Assembly: GCA_947465345.1 (NCBI GenBank)
Contig: CANHZL010000008.1
Coordinates: 1 to 31,166 of the forward strand
DNA: 31,166 nt
Reading direction: 5' to 3'
Source of the DNA: Opitutia bacterium
GTDB taxonomy: Bacteria > Verrucomicrobiota > Verrucomicrobiae > Opitutales > UBA953
Numbering within the stretch: the first letter of the stretch is position 1; every line of letters starts with the position of its first letter. The position numbers and the translations under genes were made by a program. The notes below the pieces were generated by a model. It worked only from the letters and a program-made list of their open reading frames with translations. It was not told the DNA's origin and ran no database searches. Below, in pieces: positions 7,952-16,023 of the stretch.

Positions 7952-8077
7952 TTATTTACGTTTGGAGCGCAGGATGAGGTAGATGGAAAAAGCGACGAGG
8001 ATGGCGAGGGCTAGGACGAGCTTAGGTGACTCCGTGATATCAGGGTCAATTTCGGCGAATTGCAAGGGGAGTGCCAT
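7952..8077 (-). CDS. 41-aa single-pass membrane protein upstream of acs
   Basis: An ATG at 8077 opens a 41-codon frame ending TAA at 7954-7952, one base before the acs ATG. The product starts MALPLQFAEIDPDITESPK, has one hydrophobic helix LVLALAILVAFSIYLIL, and ends RSKRK. By the positive-inside rule the C-terminus should be cytoplasmic and the acidic N-terminus outside. The clean helix-plus-basic-tail layout and one-base junction with acs argue that it is real. I do not recognise a family; it is far shorter than YjcH, the usual acs/actP companion. A role in acetate uptake or in holding Acs at the membrane is only a guess. Confidence 0.7.
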   Translation of the reverse strand: MALPLQFAEIDPDITESPKLVLALAILVAFSIYLILRSKRK

Positions 8078-8100
8078 GGGGCAGTGGGGTGGGAATATGA

Positions 8101-8138
8101 ACCCCGCGGGTCGACTGAGGGCAACCCAAACGCGGGGT
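8101..8138. promoter_or_regulatory. Inverted repeat upstream of the small gene-acs operon
   Basis: An 8-bp perfect inverted repeat (ACCCCGCG at 8101-8108, CGCGGGGT at 8131-8138) lies 24 bp before the 41-aa gene start. A possible -10 box, CATATT on the minus strand (8094-8099), sits just inside it. It could be an operator, a leader hairpin or the end of the HAD gene's transcript; the sequence does not decide. Confidence 0.35.
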
Positions 8139-8152
8139 CTGTGAGTAGTTTG

Positions 8153-8169
8153 ACCCCTCCTGCAGGGGT
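8153..8169 (-). terminator. Possible weak terminator hairpin after the HAD gene
   Basis: A 6-bp stem (ACCCCT/AGGGGT) with a 5-nt loop lies 7 bp past the HAD gene stop. On the minus strand no run of T follows, so it is a weak candidate. Confidence 0.3.
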
Positions 8170-8176
8170 TTGTTGC

Positions 8177-8827
8177 CTAAAGTTCGGCGACTAACTCGGT
8201 GAAGCTCTCAACGATACGGGCGCCGTGCCCTGTGAGTCGGTCGCGGTGCTGATGCCCGTGGGCGACGAGGATACAATCCACCCCCATGGCGGCCGCGGCT
8301 TCGGCATCGTGAGCGGTATCGCCGATATAAATCACCTCCTCCGGGCGATGAGCTAGGTCGGAGAGGTGGAGGCGGGCGCGTTCCTCCTTGCTGCCGGCGT
8401 GAATGTCATGGCCGCCGCAGGCCTTGATGAAGTGTCGGTCCAAGCCGTATTGCGCGAGCGTCGTCGCGAGGAGGGTCCGTTCATAGGCCGAGAGCACGGA
8501 GTGCGTCAGCCCGGCCGCGGTGAGTCCCGTGAGTAGCATCTCTGCGTGTGCGTGCAGCTGGCACTCCGTCTTGCGTTCTTCGTACGCGGCCATGAAGCGG
8601 ACCGACATCGCGCGGAAAGAAGCCTCGTCGGGTGTAAAGCCGATCGCCTGGTAGACCTTGATCACCGGGAACTGGAAGATCTGGCGGTAGCGGACCGGAT
8701 CGACGAGCGGGTGGCCGTCTTCCTTCAGCAGGCGGTTAAGCGATTCGCAACACAGCCAGGTGTCATCGAGCAGCGTGCCGTTCCAGTCCCAGACGGCATG
8801 GCGATAGTCGGTGAGCTTCTTACGCAT
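8177..8827 (-). CDS. HAD-superfamily phosphatase
   Basis: 216 aa from the ATG at 8827. The HAD motifs are in order: motif I WDWNGTLLDD with nucleophile Asp14, motif II Ser in HSVLSAYE, a motif III lysine in AGSKEERA, and motif IV IGDTAHDAEAAAAMG. A helical cap lies between motifs I and II, as in phosphoglycolate phosphatase-like (subclass I) enzymes. Position +2 of motif I is Asn16 where most phosphatases have Asp. The substrate cannot be read from sequence; a small phosphorylated metabolite is likely. The start overlaps the DUF2071 gene by 8 bp, so the two are probably translated together. The upstream in-frame extension to 8956 lies inside that gene and is rejected. Confidence 0.88.
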   Translation of the reverse strand: MRKKLTDYRHAVWDWNGTLLDDTWLCCESLNRLLKEDGHPLVDPVRYRQIFQFPVIKVYQAIGFTPDEASFRAMSVRFMAAYEERKTECQLHAHAEMLLTGLTAAGLTHSVLSAYERTLLATTLAQYGLDRHFIKACGGHDIHAGSKEERARLHLSDLAHRPEEVIYIGDTAHDAEAAAAMGVDCILVAHGHQHRDRLTGHGARIVESFTELVAEL

Positions 8828-9551
8828 GGGCAGGCACGAGGGAGAAAGCCTCGATGGGGACGCCTTGGCAACAGTGGGCAAGGTCGGGCGCCCGGCCACC
8901 GACATCGAAGCCGTCCCAGTACAGAGGAAGGTCGCTCCAGGTTGACGCGACGGCATCGCTCAATGGATAGGGTGTGTGATGGACCTGTCCGCGGACGAGG
9001 CGGCCGCCGCGCATCGAGAAGAAACTGTAGCGCTCCGCGAGATGGAATGCGAGCGAGCCCGGCGTGGTGGCTTGAGGAGCGGAGGCCGCCGACCAGGCGT
9101 AGCGGGCCGTCTCGGTTTCGCCTTGGCGGCGACAGGCTTGTGTAAGTCCGGGGCCGGAGGACATCGACGCGTGTTCGTAGGGCAGGCCGAAAAAACGGCG
9201 GGCAATCGCGACGGCTGGGGCGCGGTCGCAGTCGAGGGAAAAGAACCACACGCCCGGTTCGCCGGCGGCGTCGCGCACATAGGTTCGGACGTTGAGCTCG
9301 TTGAAAAAAGACAGCCAGGGTAAGGCCGGCAGGAAGGCTGGTCGCACGGCGTTCATACGGAAGCCGACGACGCCGAGGTAGGCCTTGTCCTCGAACGAAT
9401 CGACCGTGAGCCCGGCGGGTAGCCGTGCCTGGATCGCCGCCGCGGAGTATTCCCAGTGTAGGAAGAAGAGATCGTCCCACCGTTGACGCATGACCGGGCG
9501 GCTCGTCGGTCGGACGCGGGCGCGCAGCAATCTCTCGGTGGCGTCGTTCAC
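8820..9551 (-). CDS. DUF2071 (YqjF-like) protein
   Basis: 243 aa, cytoplasmic. It matches the DUF2071/YqjF family through its opening QRWDDLFFLHWEY, the phrase LPAGLTVDSFEDKAYLGVV, the strongly conserved FNELNVRTYVRD, and WFFSLDCDRA followed by FGLPYEHA. The biochemical role of the family is unknown. The start is a GTG at 9551: the upstream sequence GGGGAGGATGACGGG gives a good ribosome binding site at proper spacing, and the nearby ATG runs into a stop. An internal ATG at 9491 would remove 20 residues. It overlaps the HAD gene downstream by 8 bp. Family assignment is firm, function open. Confidence 0.87.
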   Translation of the reverse strand: MNDATERLLRARVRPTSRPVMRQRWDDLFFLHWEYSAAAIQARLPAGLTVDSFEDKAYLGVVGFRMNAVRPAFLPALPWLSFFNELNVRTYVRDAAGEPGVWFFSLDCDRAPAVAIARRFFGLPYEHASMSSGPGLTQACRRQGETETARYAWSAASAPQATTPGSLAFHLAERYSFFSMRGGRLVRGQVHHTPYPLSDAVASTWSDLPLYWDGFDVGGRAPDLAHCCQGVPIEAFSLVPAHA

Positions 9552-9596
9552 CCCGTCATCCTCCCCGGCCGTGCCGAGGGGTCAAGCGGACCGGAC

Positions 9597-10973
9597 TTAT
9601 TTCCCGGTGGCGAAGGGCGGCTTCGACAGGTCGAGCTGGTAGAGCACCTGGTTGTAGTCCCAGCGGGGCGTCGGCTGCTTACCGCTGGCGAACGACGTCG
9701 TGAAAGTGCCTTCGAAGTAGATTATCGAAGAGTCAGCGCGGAAGAATTCCGGATGTAAGACCGGGTTGTAGAAAGTGTAGTCGTCGTGCGAGAGCACCTT
9801 GCGGGCGTTGCCCCAAGGCCCAAATGGCTCGGTCGATTCCGCCAGCCAGATTTCACCAAGCGCCGAGGGGGAGCCACCCTTCTGGGTGAAGATTGCCAGC
9901 CATTTACGGCTCCATGGATGCCAGGCGATGTGCCCTTTATGTACGACGATCGCTTCACCGGAAGGGGTCGCGGCGGCGGTGGCGGGTTGTAATGCCTTCC
10001 ACTTCTCAGGGTTTTTCCAGCCTTCATAGGTGGCGGGTGTGCGCAGTATCGGGAACGGGTCGCAGAATAGGATCCATTTGCGCCCGAGTGCATCGGTCCA
10101 GGGGGTTGCATGGCCGGCCGGCATCGGTGGCGCCGGCTGTCGGGTCGCGTCTTCAGTCCAAACCGTGTCGAGCGGACGGAAGAGTTCTTCATGAGGATCC
10201 CATTCGACGAGGTCCCAACGGTACGCGTGCATCTCGCCTTTCGTCTTCACGGCAGAGGCGACTAGGTGAGGCGCACCTTTCGCATCGGGTAGAGTGACCG
10301 CACCCCAGAGCCAAGTCGGTCCGTCGCCGGGTAGTTTCGCAACGCCGCGCGGGCGGGATTCGGCCGGCGGCGGTCGGCGGTCGGTCACGTAGGCGTAAGG
10401 CGGTCGCAGCGGCGGTTTGGCCGGCGGGAAAAATTTTTCGGTCATCGCCGCGACGACGTCGAACACGCCGAGCGGGTAGTGGGCTAAGTTTGTGTCGCCC
10501 CAGAACCAATGGAGCCGTCCGCCGAGTTCGGCTGTTACCACGCTGTCGGACCCAAGCACGCCGCTTTCTTTCCAGTCGAGCTGTTCACCGAGCTTCTGGG
10601 ATTCGACGAAGAGTCCGGCACCGGTGAGGCGACCCAAGCGTCGGGCGAGGATCGACCGTTCGACTGTCACCTTGAGCGTCTTGCCTGGCGCGGGTGTCAG
10701 GCGGACGCCTTTATAGCCAAACCCGTCAGCCTTCACGCCGTAGCCGTGGCCGATGATCGTGAACCAGGTTTCGCGGCCCATCAATTCGGGCAGATCGCAG
10801 GCAATCAGCCCGGCGTTGTCGGAGATAAAACGGACGCCATGTACCGTGCGGAGCTCGACGCCCGGCACGGGCCACCCGTCACCCTGCTCGACGACCTCAA
10901 TCCGACAAGGCTGGGCAGCGACCGCCGACGCCGCAAAGGTAAGCAGGAGAAGGAGCCAAGAGGTGAACCTCAT
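9597..10973 (-). CDS. Secreted five-bladed-propeller-like protein, function unknown
   Basis: 458 aa with a signal peptide (MRFTSWLLLLLTFAASAVAA). Residues about 25-110 look like a small beta domain. The remainder resembles the five-bladed propeller group that includes DUF4185 and GH43-like proteins: SDSVVTAELGGRLHWFWGDT around 142-161, later GEIWLAESTEPFGPW, NPVLHPEF and IYFEGTFTTSF. Substrates of such proteins are usually polysaccharides, but I cannot identify catalytic acids with confidence. The gene is divergent from hisN and separated from the DUF2071 start by 45 bp. A GGAG sits about 10 bases before the ATG. An extracellular or periplasmic carbohydrate-related role is an inference. Confidence 0.8.
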   Translation of the reverse strand: MRFTSWLLLLLTFAASAVAAQPCRIEVVEQGDGWPVPGVELRTVHGVRFISDNAGLIACDLPELMGRETWFTIIGHGYGVKADGFGYKGVRLTPAPGKTLKVTVERSILARRLGRLTGAGLFVESQKLGEQLDWKESGVLGSDSVVTAELGGRLHWFWGDTNLAHYPLGVFDVVAAMTEKFFPPAKPPLRPPYAYVTDRRPPPAESRPRGVAKLPGDGPTWLWGAVTLPDAKGAPHLVASAVKTKGEMHAYRWDLVEWDPHEELFRPLDTVWTEDATRQPAPPMPAGHATPWTDALGRKWILFCDPFPILRTPATYEGWKNPEKWKALQPATAAATPSGEAIVVHKGHIAWHPWSRKWLAIFTQKGGSPSALGEIWLAESTEPFGPWGNARKVLSHDDYTFYNPVLHPEFFRADSSIIYFEGTFTTSFASGKQPTPRWDYNQVLYQLDLSKPPFATGK

Positions 10974-11062
10974 GGTCTTAGTCTCCGTCTTATCGCGGCT
11001 GTTTCAAGCCTACGCGGGGCTTTTCGCTTGGAGCGGGAGCCGTCCGGGCTTACCTCTGGGAC
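10974..11062. promoter_or_regulatory. Divergent promoter region, propeller protein and hisN
   Basis: This 89-bp gap between two divergent starts must hold both promoters. I could not pick convincing -10/-35 boxes by eye. Confidence 0.4.
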
Positions 11063-11836
11063 ATGCTTCCGGAAGCGCGTCAGAAAGAGCTCAAGGCCTT
11101 CGCCGAAAAACTCGCGGACATCGCCCGTCGGGTCTTGGCCGCGGCCCATGCGCGTGTCGATACCGAGGTGGAAATCAAGTCTGACGGTACGCCCGTGACC
11201 GTCGCCGACAAGGAAGCCGAGCGTCAGATGCGCGCGGCCATCAAGGCCGCTTATCCCGACCACGGCATCCTTGGCGAGGAGTTCGGCCCCGAGAAAGTCG
11301 ACGCGGAGTATTGCTGGGTGCTCGACCCTATCGACGGAACCAAGTCGTTTCTCTCCCGCGTCCCGCTCTACGTCACCCTCATCGGCCTGCGTTACGAAGG
11401 TAAGCCCGTGCTGGGCGTCATCGACCAGCCCATCCTGTGCGAACGTATCGTCGGCGATAATCTCACCTGCGAGCTCAATGGCCGGCCCGTGCGCGTAGCC
11501 GAGGCATCGATGAAGGACGCCGTCGTCGTCTCGACCGATCTTGATAACATCCGTCGCCTGCATCGCGACGTCCGCTGGAACCGTCTCGCCGACAGCGTCG
11601 CCCATGTGCGCACCTGGGGTGATGGTTACGGCCATCTCCTCGTGGCGTCGGGTCGCGCGCACGTCGTCGCCGACCCGATTATGAATCCATGGGATCTCGT
11701 GCCGGTGCTACCCGTCCTGCGCGGTGCCGGCGCTATCGTCACCTCATGGGAGGGCGGCGACCCCATCAAAGCCGGCAACATCATCGCCGCGGCGCCGAAG
11801 CTACACGCGGAAGTGATGCGGACTTTGCGCGACTGA
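11063..11836 (+). CDS. hisN: Histidinol-phosphatase, inositol-monophosphatase family
   Basis: 257 aa. The metal-dependent IMPase fold is clear: GILGEEFG (Glu72) and VLDPIDGTKSF (Asp88, Asp91) are the metal ligands, and NPWDLVPVLPVL holds the C-terminal Asp. The stretch RTWGDGYGHLLVASGRA is the version seen in HisN-type histidinol phosphatases rather than in inositol or 3'-phosphoadenosine phosphatases. Its convergent neighbour is hisD, the next enzyme in the pathway, and hisA lies 2.1 kb further on, which supports hydrolysis of L-histidinol phosphate. The stop lies 7 bp from the hisD stop. No clear ribosome binding site precedes the ATG. A related sugar-phosphatase activity cannot be excluded. 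Confidence 0.85.
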   Translation: MLPEARQKELKAFAEKLADIARRVLAAAHARVDTEVEIKSDGTPVTVADKEAERQMRAAIKAAYPDHGILGEEFGPEKVDAEYCWVLDPIDGTKSFLSRVPLYVTLIGLRYEGKPVLGVIDQPILCERIVGDNLTCELNGRPVRVAEASMKDAVVVSTDLDNIRRLHRDVRWNRLADSVAHVRTWGDGYGHLLVASGRAHVVADPIMNPWDLVPVLPVLRGAGAIVTSWEGGDPIKAGNIIAAAPKLHAEVMRTLRD

Positions 11837-11843
11837 GTGCGGC

Positions 11844-13136
11844 TCAGAGCCGGATCTTCAACGAGCGGCCGTGGGCGTCGAGACGCTCCATGCGGGCGAA
11901 CGCGTCGACCACGCCGGCGGCCTTCTTGAGCGAGGCCGGGTCGTACTGTACCAAACTCGTGCGACGGAGGAAATCGGCGACGCGGAGGCCGCTGAAGAAT
12001 CGACCGGTACCACCGGTGGGGAGCGTGTGGCTCGGGCCGGCGGTGAAATCGCCGAGGACTGTGGGCGTATGGCTGCCAATCAGGATGGCGCCGGCAGTGG
12101 TGATCTGCGCGGAGAGTTTCTTGAGCTTACCTTTCGCGACCATCAGTTCGAGGTGTTCGGGCGCGACGAGATTGGCGGCTTCGGCGGCGTCTTCGATCTT
12201 CGGTACGAGAATGACGCAGACCTTGGCGTCGAGCGCCTTACGGATCTTTTCGCCGTGCGTGAGCGTGGCGGACTGCGAGCGGGCAGCGGCGAGGCACTTG
12301 TCGGCGAAGGCCTCAGTCTCCGTCACTAGGTAGAGTTTCTCCTTGCCGCTACCGTGTTCGGCTTGCGCGCAGAGGTCGGCCGCGACCCACTCCGGTTTGG
12401 CGGTGCGGTCAGCGATGATCATCACTTCGCTCGGTCCAGGGAGCAGGTCGACGCCCACGAGGCCGAACAGTTGGCGCTTCGCTTCGGTGACGAACGCGTT
12501 GCCCGGGCCGAAGACCTTATCGACTGGAGTGACCGTGCTCGTGCCGAGGGCCATCGCGGCGATGGCTTGGACGCCGCCGATCGCGTAGACCTCGCGGACG
12601 CCGCAAAGATAGAGGGCGGCGAGGATATCCGGGTTGATCTTGCCATCGGGGCCGGGTGGCGTGCAGGCACAGAGTTCCGGGACGCCGGCGACCTTGGCGG
12701 GCAGTGCGGTCATCAGCACCGTCGAGACGAGAGGGACTTGGCCGCCGGGGATGTAGAGGCCGCAGCGACGGATTGCGTGGTGGCGTTCGCCGACGGTAGC
12801 GCCGTGCGGGTTCTTCGCCGTCCAGCCTTTCGGCAACGTGCGGAGGTGGAAGGCCGTGACACATTTCGCGGCTTCGTCGAAAGCTTTCTTTTTGGCAGAA
12901 TCGAAGTTGGCGGCGGCCTTCTCGAGGTCTTTGAGCGGCACGCGGATCTGGCGGACCGTGAGCTTCGCATGGTCGAACTTCGCCGTGTAATCCAGCACTG
13001 CGATGTCGCCACGGGCTTTGACGTCGGCGATGATGGCGGCGACGGCCGTGCGGACGTCCGGGGCGGCTTCGCCCGAGCCCACGAAGGCGCGGAGCTGGCT
13101 GCGGAAATCCTTGTCGCTGGTGCGGAGGAGGGTCAT
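11844..13136 (-). CDS. hisD: Histidinol dehydrogenase
   Basis: 430 aa, the normal length. HisD oxidises histidinol to histidine in two NAD-dependent, zinc-dependent steps, the end of histidine biosynthesis. Visible signatures are GLYIPGGQVPLVSTVLMTA, FGPGNAFVTEAKRQLFG followed by LLPGPSEVMIIAD, CAQAEHG, the catalytic Glu-His pair in APEHLEL, and GDFTAGPSHTLPTGG near the end. The ATG at 13136 lies 4 bp past the stop of the LolA-like gene, so the two are probably co-transcribed. Confidence 0.97.
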   Translation of the reverse strand: MTLLRTSDKDFRSQLRAFVGSGEAAPDVRTAVAAIIADVKARGDIAVLDYTAKFDHAKLTVRQIRVPLKDLEKAAANFDSAKKKAFDEAAKCVTAFHLRTLPKGWTAKNPHGATVGERHHAIRRCGLYIPGGQVPLVSTVLMTALPAKVAGVPELCACTPPGPDGKINPDILAALYLCGVREVYAIGGVQAIAAMALGTSTVTPVDKVFGPGNAFVTEAKRQLFGLVGVDLLPGPSEVMIIADRTAKPEWVAADLCAQAEHGSGKEKLYLVTETEAFADKCLAAARSQSATLTHGEKIRKALDAKVCVILVPKIEDAAEAANLVAPEHLELMVAKGKLKKLSAQITTAGAILIGSHTPTVLGDFTAGPSHTLPTGGTGRFFSGLRVADFLRRTSLVQYDPASLKKAAGVVDAFARMERLDAHGRSLKIRL

Positions 13137-13140
13137 GGGC

Positions 13141-13893
13141 TCAGAAGGAAGGGAAGTCGAAGAGGCCGGCCGGAAGCTCGGGGTTCACGGTCACGCGGCC
13201 ATAGGTGACCATGCCAGATTTCTTGCCGGCGATGAAAACTGTCTCCTTCGCGGGGAAGGCTATGCCGTCCGCGACGATCACGCCCTCGACCTTCTGGCGC
13301 TGGAGCTCGCCCTTGGGCGTGAGCTGGTCGGACGCGACGAGCGTGAAAGTGTCGGCGGCGAAGTGCCGGGTGATCCGGAAGCCGCTGGCATAGGCGTATT
13401 CGACGGCGTGCGTCTTGCGCCCGTCGACCTCGGAGGCGCCTTGGTAGGTCGCCTGACCGCGTCCGGCGGTGGGAGGGGCGAAGAAGGCCAAGTCATCTGC
13501 GGCCATATCCTGCATCTTGCGAAAATTCTCATACGGCAGTGCGCGGAGGGAGCGGGCGGCGAGCGTGTCGGATTTGCGGCTGACCCAGCCTTCGAGCCGG
13601 CCGATGCCCATGGCTGATTCAGCGCCGCTCGTCGGACCCTCGGTCTTCTCGAGGCGGAAGCCCGGGGCGGCGACGGTCAGCGTCGAGGAATTCACCGTCC
13701 GTCCGGCATTATCTAAGGCTGAGAATTCAAACCGGACAGACTTCACCTTCGCGAGGACCGCGGGATCGGCGGCAAGAGTCGCGCGCGCTTTGGCGACGAT
13801 GGTCTCTACGGTGAGCGGCGGTTCGGCGGCGATGGCTGGTCCGACGAGCAGGAGCGACGCGAAGAGCGCGGTGAACTGGCGGAATAAAGCCAT
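13141..13893 (-). CDS. Secreted LolA-like protein, function unknown
   Basis: 250 aa with a signal peptide (MALFRQFTALFASLLLVGPAIA). The mature part is rich in beta strands and reads like the LolA/LolB-type lipoprotein-carrier fold: VKSVRFEFSALDNAGRTVNS, TLTVAAPGFRLEK, HAVEYAYASGFRITRHF and a final VTYGRVTVNPELPAGLFDFP. The last phrase is common in periplasmic proteins of this fold whose cargo is unknown. It lacks an obvious lipobox. It sits between hisA (72-bp gap) and hisD (4-bp gap), an odd place for an envelope protein. LolA itself is less likely than a generic fold relative. Confidence 0.75.
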   Translation of the reverse strand: MALFRQFTALFASLLLVGPAIAAEPPLTVETIVAKARATLAADPAVLAKVKSVRFEFSALDNAGRTVNSSTLTVAAPGFRLEKTEGPTSGAESAMGIGRLEGWVSRKSDTLAARSLRALPYENFRKMQDMAADDLAFFAPPTAGRGQATYQGASEVDGRKTHAVEYAYASGFRITRHFAADTFTLVASDQLTPKGELQRQKVEGVIVADGIAFPAKETVFIAGKKSGMVTYGRVTVNPELPAGLFDFPSF

Positions 13894-13934
13894 GGAAGGC
13901 CAATGTTGGTCGAGGGTGACTATTTGGCAAGCAT

Positions 13935-13959
13935 CGGAAGGGCGGCCAGGCCGCTCCCG
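13935..13959. repeat. Single REP-like hairpin between hisA and the LolA-like gene
   Basis: A GCGGC/GCCGC stem with a 3-nt loop is flanked by GGG and CCC, in the 72-bp gap downstream of hisA. It resembles the REP-like hairpins at 4-6 kb in being a GC palindrome with a TTCCG tail on the minus strand, but its head is CGGGAG, not GGTAGGG. There is no T run, so it is not a clear terminator. Confidence 0.4.
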
Positions 13960-13965
13960 CCGGGC

Positions 13966-14697
13966 TCAGCGTTCGCCGGTGGCCTTGAGCAGACCAGCCA
14001 CGTCGCAGCGACCTTCGTAGAGTGCTTTGCCGACGATGGCGCCGACGAGATTAGGATAGGCCTTGGACATCTCGGCGAGGCGTGCGACGTCGGCCGTACC
14101 GGACACGCCGCCGGAGGCGATGACGCCGCAAGGGCAGACCTTAAGGACCTCTTCCAGTGATTTCCAATTCGGGCCCGTGAGCATGCCGTCGGTCGCGATG
14201 TCGGTGTAGATCACCGTCGAGACGCCGAGCTCACCGGCTTCCTTGGCGAAGTCGGTGGCCTTGAGGGCCGTGACGGCGGTCCAGCCTTTGACGGCGACGA
14301 GCCCGTCCTTGGCGTCGATGCCGACCGCGAGGCGCGGGCCGTGAGCCTTGGCCATCTCGCGAAGGAAAGCAGGATCGGTCGCGGCGCGCGTGCCGATGAC
14401 CACGCGGCTGGCGCCAGCGGCGTAAGCGGCTTCAGCGATGGCGCGATCGCGCATGCCTCCGCCGAACTGAATCTTTGGGCCGAGGGCGGCGATGCGCTGG
14501 AGTGTCGGGAGATTGAGCGGGGCGCCACCGAAAGCGCCGTCGAGGTCGACGACGTGAATCCAGGCCGCGCCGGCTTGGGCGAAGACTATGGCTGGTTCAA
14601 CCGGGTCCTTGTAGTAATCGGTGCGCGCGTCGTCGCGGCCTTGGCTAAGGCGGACGCAGCGACCGCCGCGGATATCGATGGCCGGATAGGCGAGCAT
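13966..14697 (-). CDS. hisA: ProFAR isomerase HisA
   Basis: 243 aa, a complete (beta/alpha)8 barrel. HisA performs the Amadori rearrangement of ProFAR to PRFAR, the fourth step of histidine synthesis. Seen directly: the opening PAIDIRGGRCVRLSQG with catalytic Asp8, VDLDGAFGG, the phosphate loops FGGGMR and GTRAA, GIDAKDG with Asp128, and TDIATDGMLTGPN with Asp166/Asp170. The ATG lies 5 bp past the clpX stop on the same strand, so hisA is probably read from the tig-clpP-clpX transcript. The partner genes hisF and hisH are not in the window. A dual HisA/TrpF (PriA) enzyme cannot be excluded, but nothing points to it. Confidence 0.95.
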   Translation of the reverse strand: MLAYPAIDIRGGRCVRLSQGRDDARTDYYKDPVEPAIVFAQAGAAWIHVVDLDGAFGGAPLNLPTLQRIAALGPKIQFGGGMRDRAIAEAAYAAGASRVVIGTRAATDPAFLREMAKAHGPRLAVGIDAKDGLVAVKGWTAVTALKATDFAKEAGELGVSTVIYTDIATDGMLTGPNWKSLEEVLKVCPCGVIASGGVSGTADVARLAEMSKAYPNLVGAIVGKALYEGRCDVAGLLKATGER

Positions 14698-14702
14698 GGG
14701 AA

Positions 14703-16019
14703 TCAGGAAGCCTTCTTCTTCGGCGCGGCCATCGTGACCGGCTTCTCGCCGCGGATGGCTTCAGCCGTCACCGTGAACTTCGAGCCGGGGGCGGCTTCGG
14801 GCAGCGCGTACATCGTATCGAGCAGTACGCCTTCGAGGACGGAGCGGAGGCCGCGGGCGCCGGTGCCGAGGGCGAGCGCCTTGTCGGCGGCAGCCTCCAG
14901 GGAGTCGCGGCTGAATTCTAGCGACATGCCGGAGAGGGCGAAGAGCTTGCGGTACTGCTTCGTCGCGGCGTTGCGCGGTTCGGTCAGGATGCGGATGAGG
15001 GCTTCGCGGTCGAGGGGTTCCAGGACGGAGATGACTGGCAGACGGCCGACAAACTCTGGGATCATGCCGAAGGAGAACAGGTCCTCGGGCTGGAGGCCGG
15101 CGACAATCTGTTCAGCCGAGAGGGAAGGCTTGTCGTTCTGCGGGGGGACGAAGCCGAGGGACTTCGCGCCGCCGCGACGGGCGATGATGCGGTCGAGGCC
15201 AGCGAAGGCGCCGCCGCAGATGAAGAGGATGTCGGAGGTGTCGACGCGGATGCACTGCTGCTCGGGGTGCTTGCGGCCACCGGCGGGCGGGACGTTGCAG
15301 ACCGTGCCCTCAAGGAGTTTGAGTAGCGCTTGCTGCACGCCTTCGCCGGAGACATCGCGCGTGATCGAGGCCGAGTCGGATTTGCGGCCGATTTTATCGA
15401 TCTCGTCGATAAACACGATACCACGCTGCGCGCGTTCGACGTCCATGTCGGCGGACTGTAGCAGGCGAAGGATGACCGTCTCCACGTCGTCGCCGACGTA
15501 GCCGGCTTCAGTGAGCGTAGTGGCGTCGGCGATCGCGAACGGCACGTCGAGCATGCGTGCAAGCGAGCGGGCGAGGAGCGTCTTGCCGGTGCCCGTGGGA
15601 CCGATCAGGAGCACGTTGCTCTTGTCGAGCTCGACGTCGACGAGGTCGCCAGCCTGGGCGGCGGTCGCTTTTGTGAGGCGATCGTTGAGGCGCTTGTAAT
15701 GGTTGAAGACTGCGACGGAGAGGACCTTCTTCGCGTGGGCTTGGCCGATGACGTGGGCGTCGAGCTCAAGGCGTAGTTGCGTGGGCGGGATGAGCTTGAT
15801 GGGCGCGAGCGGGTGCTTCGCGGGGGCTTCCTGCATCGCGGGACCGCCGGCCGAGGCGGCGGGCTTACCGTCGCGGGATTTTTCGCGATCGAGGAGACGG
15901 CCGCAGGTGGTGACGCAGGCGTCGCAGATGCCGACACCGGCTGGGCCGGCGATCAGTTTGCCGGCCTGGGCGGCGGGCTTGCCGCAGAAGGAGCAGCTCT
16001 CGGCGCGGTCCCCGGCCAT
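14703..16019 (-). CDS. clpX: ATP-dependent Clp protease ATP-binding subunit ClpX
   Basis: 438 aa AAA+ unfoldase that feeds proteins to ClpP. The N-terminal zinc-binding domain has C9, C12, C32 and C35. The AAA+ module shows Walker A GPTGTGKT (140-147), pore loop GYVGDD (173-178), Walker B FIDEID (203-208), the RKH loop in GGRKHPEQ, and a ClpP-docking loop reading LGF rather than IGF. The linker after the zinc finger is alanine/proline-rich. It starts 4 bp after the clpP stop and is followed 5 bp later by hisA. Confidence 0.97.
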   Translation of the reverse strand: MAGDRAESCSFCGKPAAQAGKLIAGPAGVGICDACVTTCGRLLDREKSRDGKPAASAGGPAMQEAPAKHPLAPIKLIPPTQLRLELDAHVIGQAHAKKVLSVAVFNHYKRLNDRLTKATAAQAGDLVDVELDKSNVLLIGPTGTGKTLLARSLARMLDVPFAIADATTLTEAGYVGDDVETVILRLLQSADMDVERAQRGIVFIDEIDKIGRKSDSASITRDVSGEGVQQALLKLLEGTVCNVPPAGGRKHPEQQCIRVDTSDILFICGGAFAGLDRIIARRGGAKSLGFVPPQNDKPSLSAEQIVAGLQPEDLFSFGMIPEFVGRLPVISVLEPLDREALIRILTEPRNAATKQYRKLFALSGMSLEFSRDSLEAAADKALALGTGARGLRSVLEGVLLDTMYALPEAAPGSKFTVTAEAIRGEKPVTMAAPKKKAS

Positions 16020-16023
16020 GCGC

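Noticed and set aside
6919..7977. 352-aa plus-strand open frame
   Set aside because: Antisense to acs and the 41-aa gene; repetitive Val/Asp/Gly composition typical of a shadow frame.
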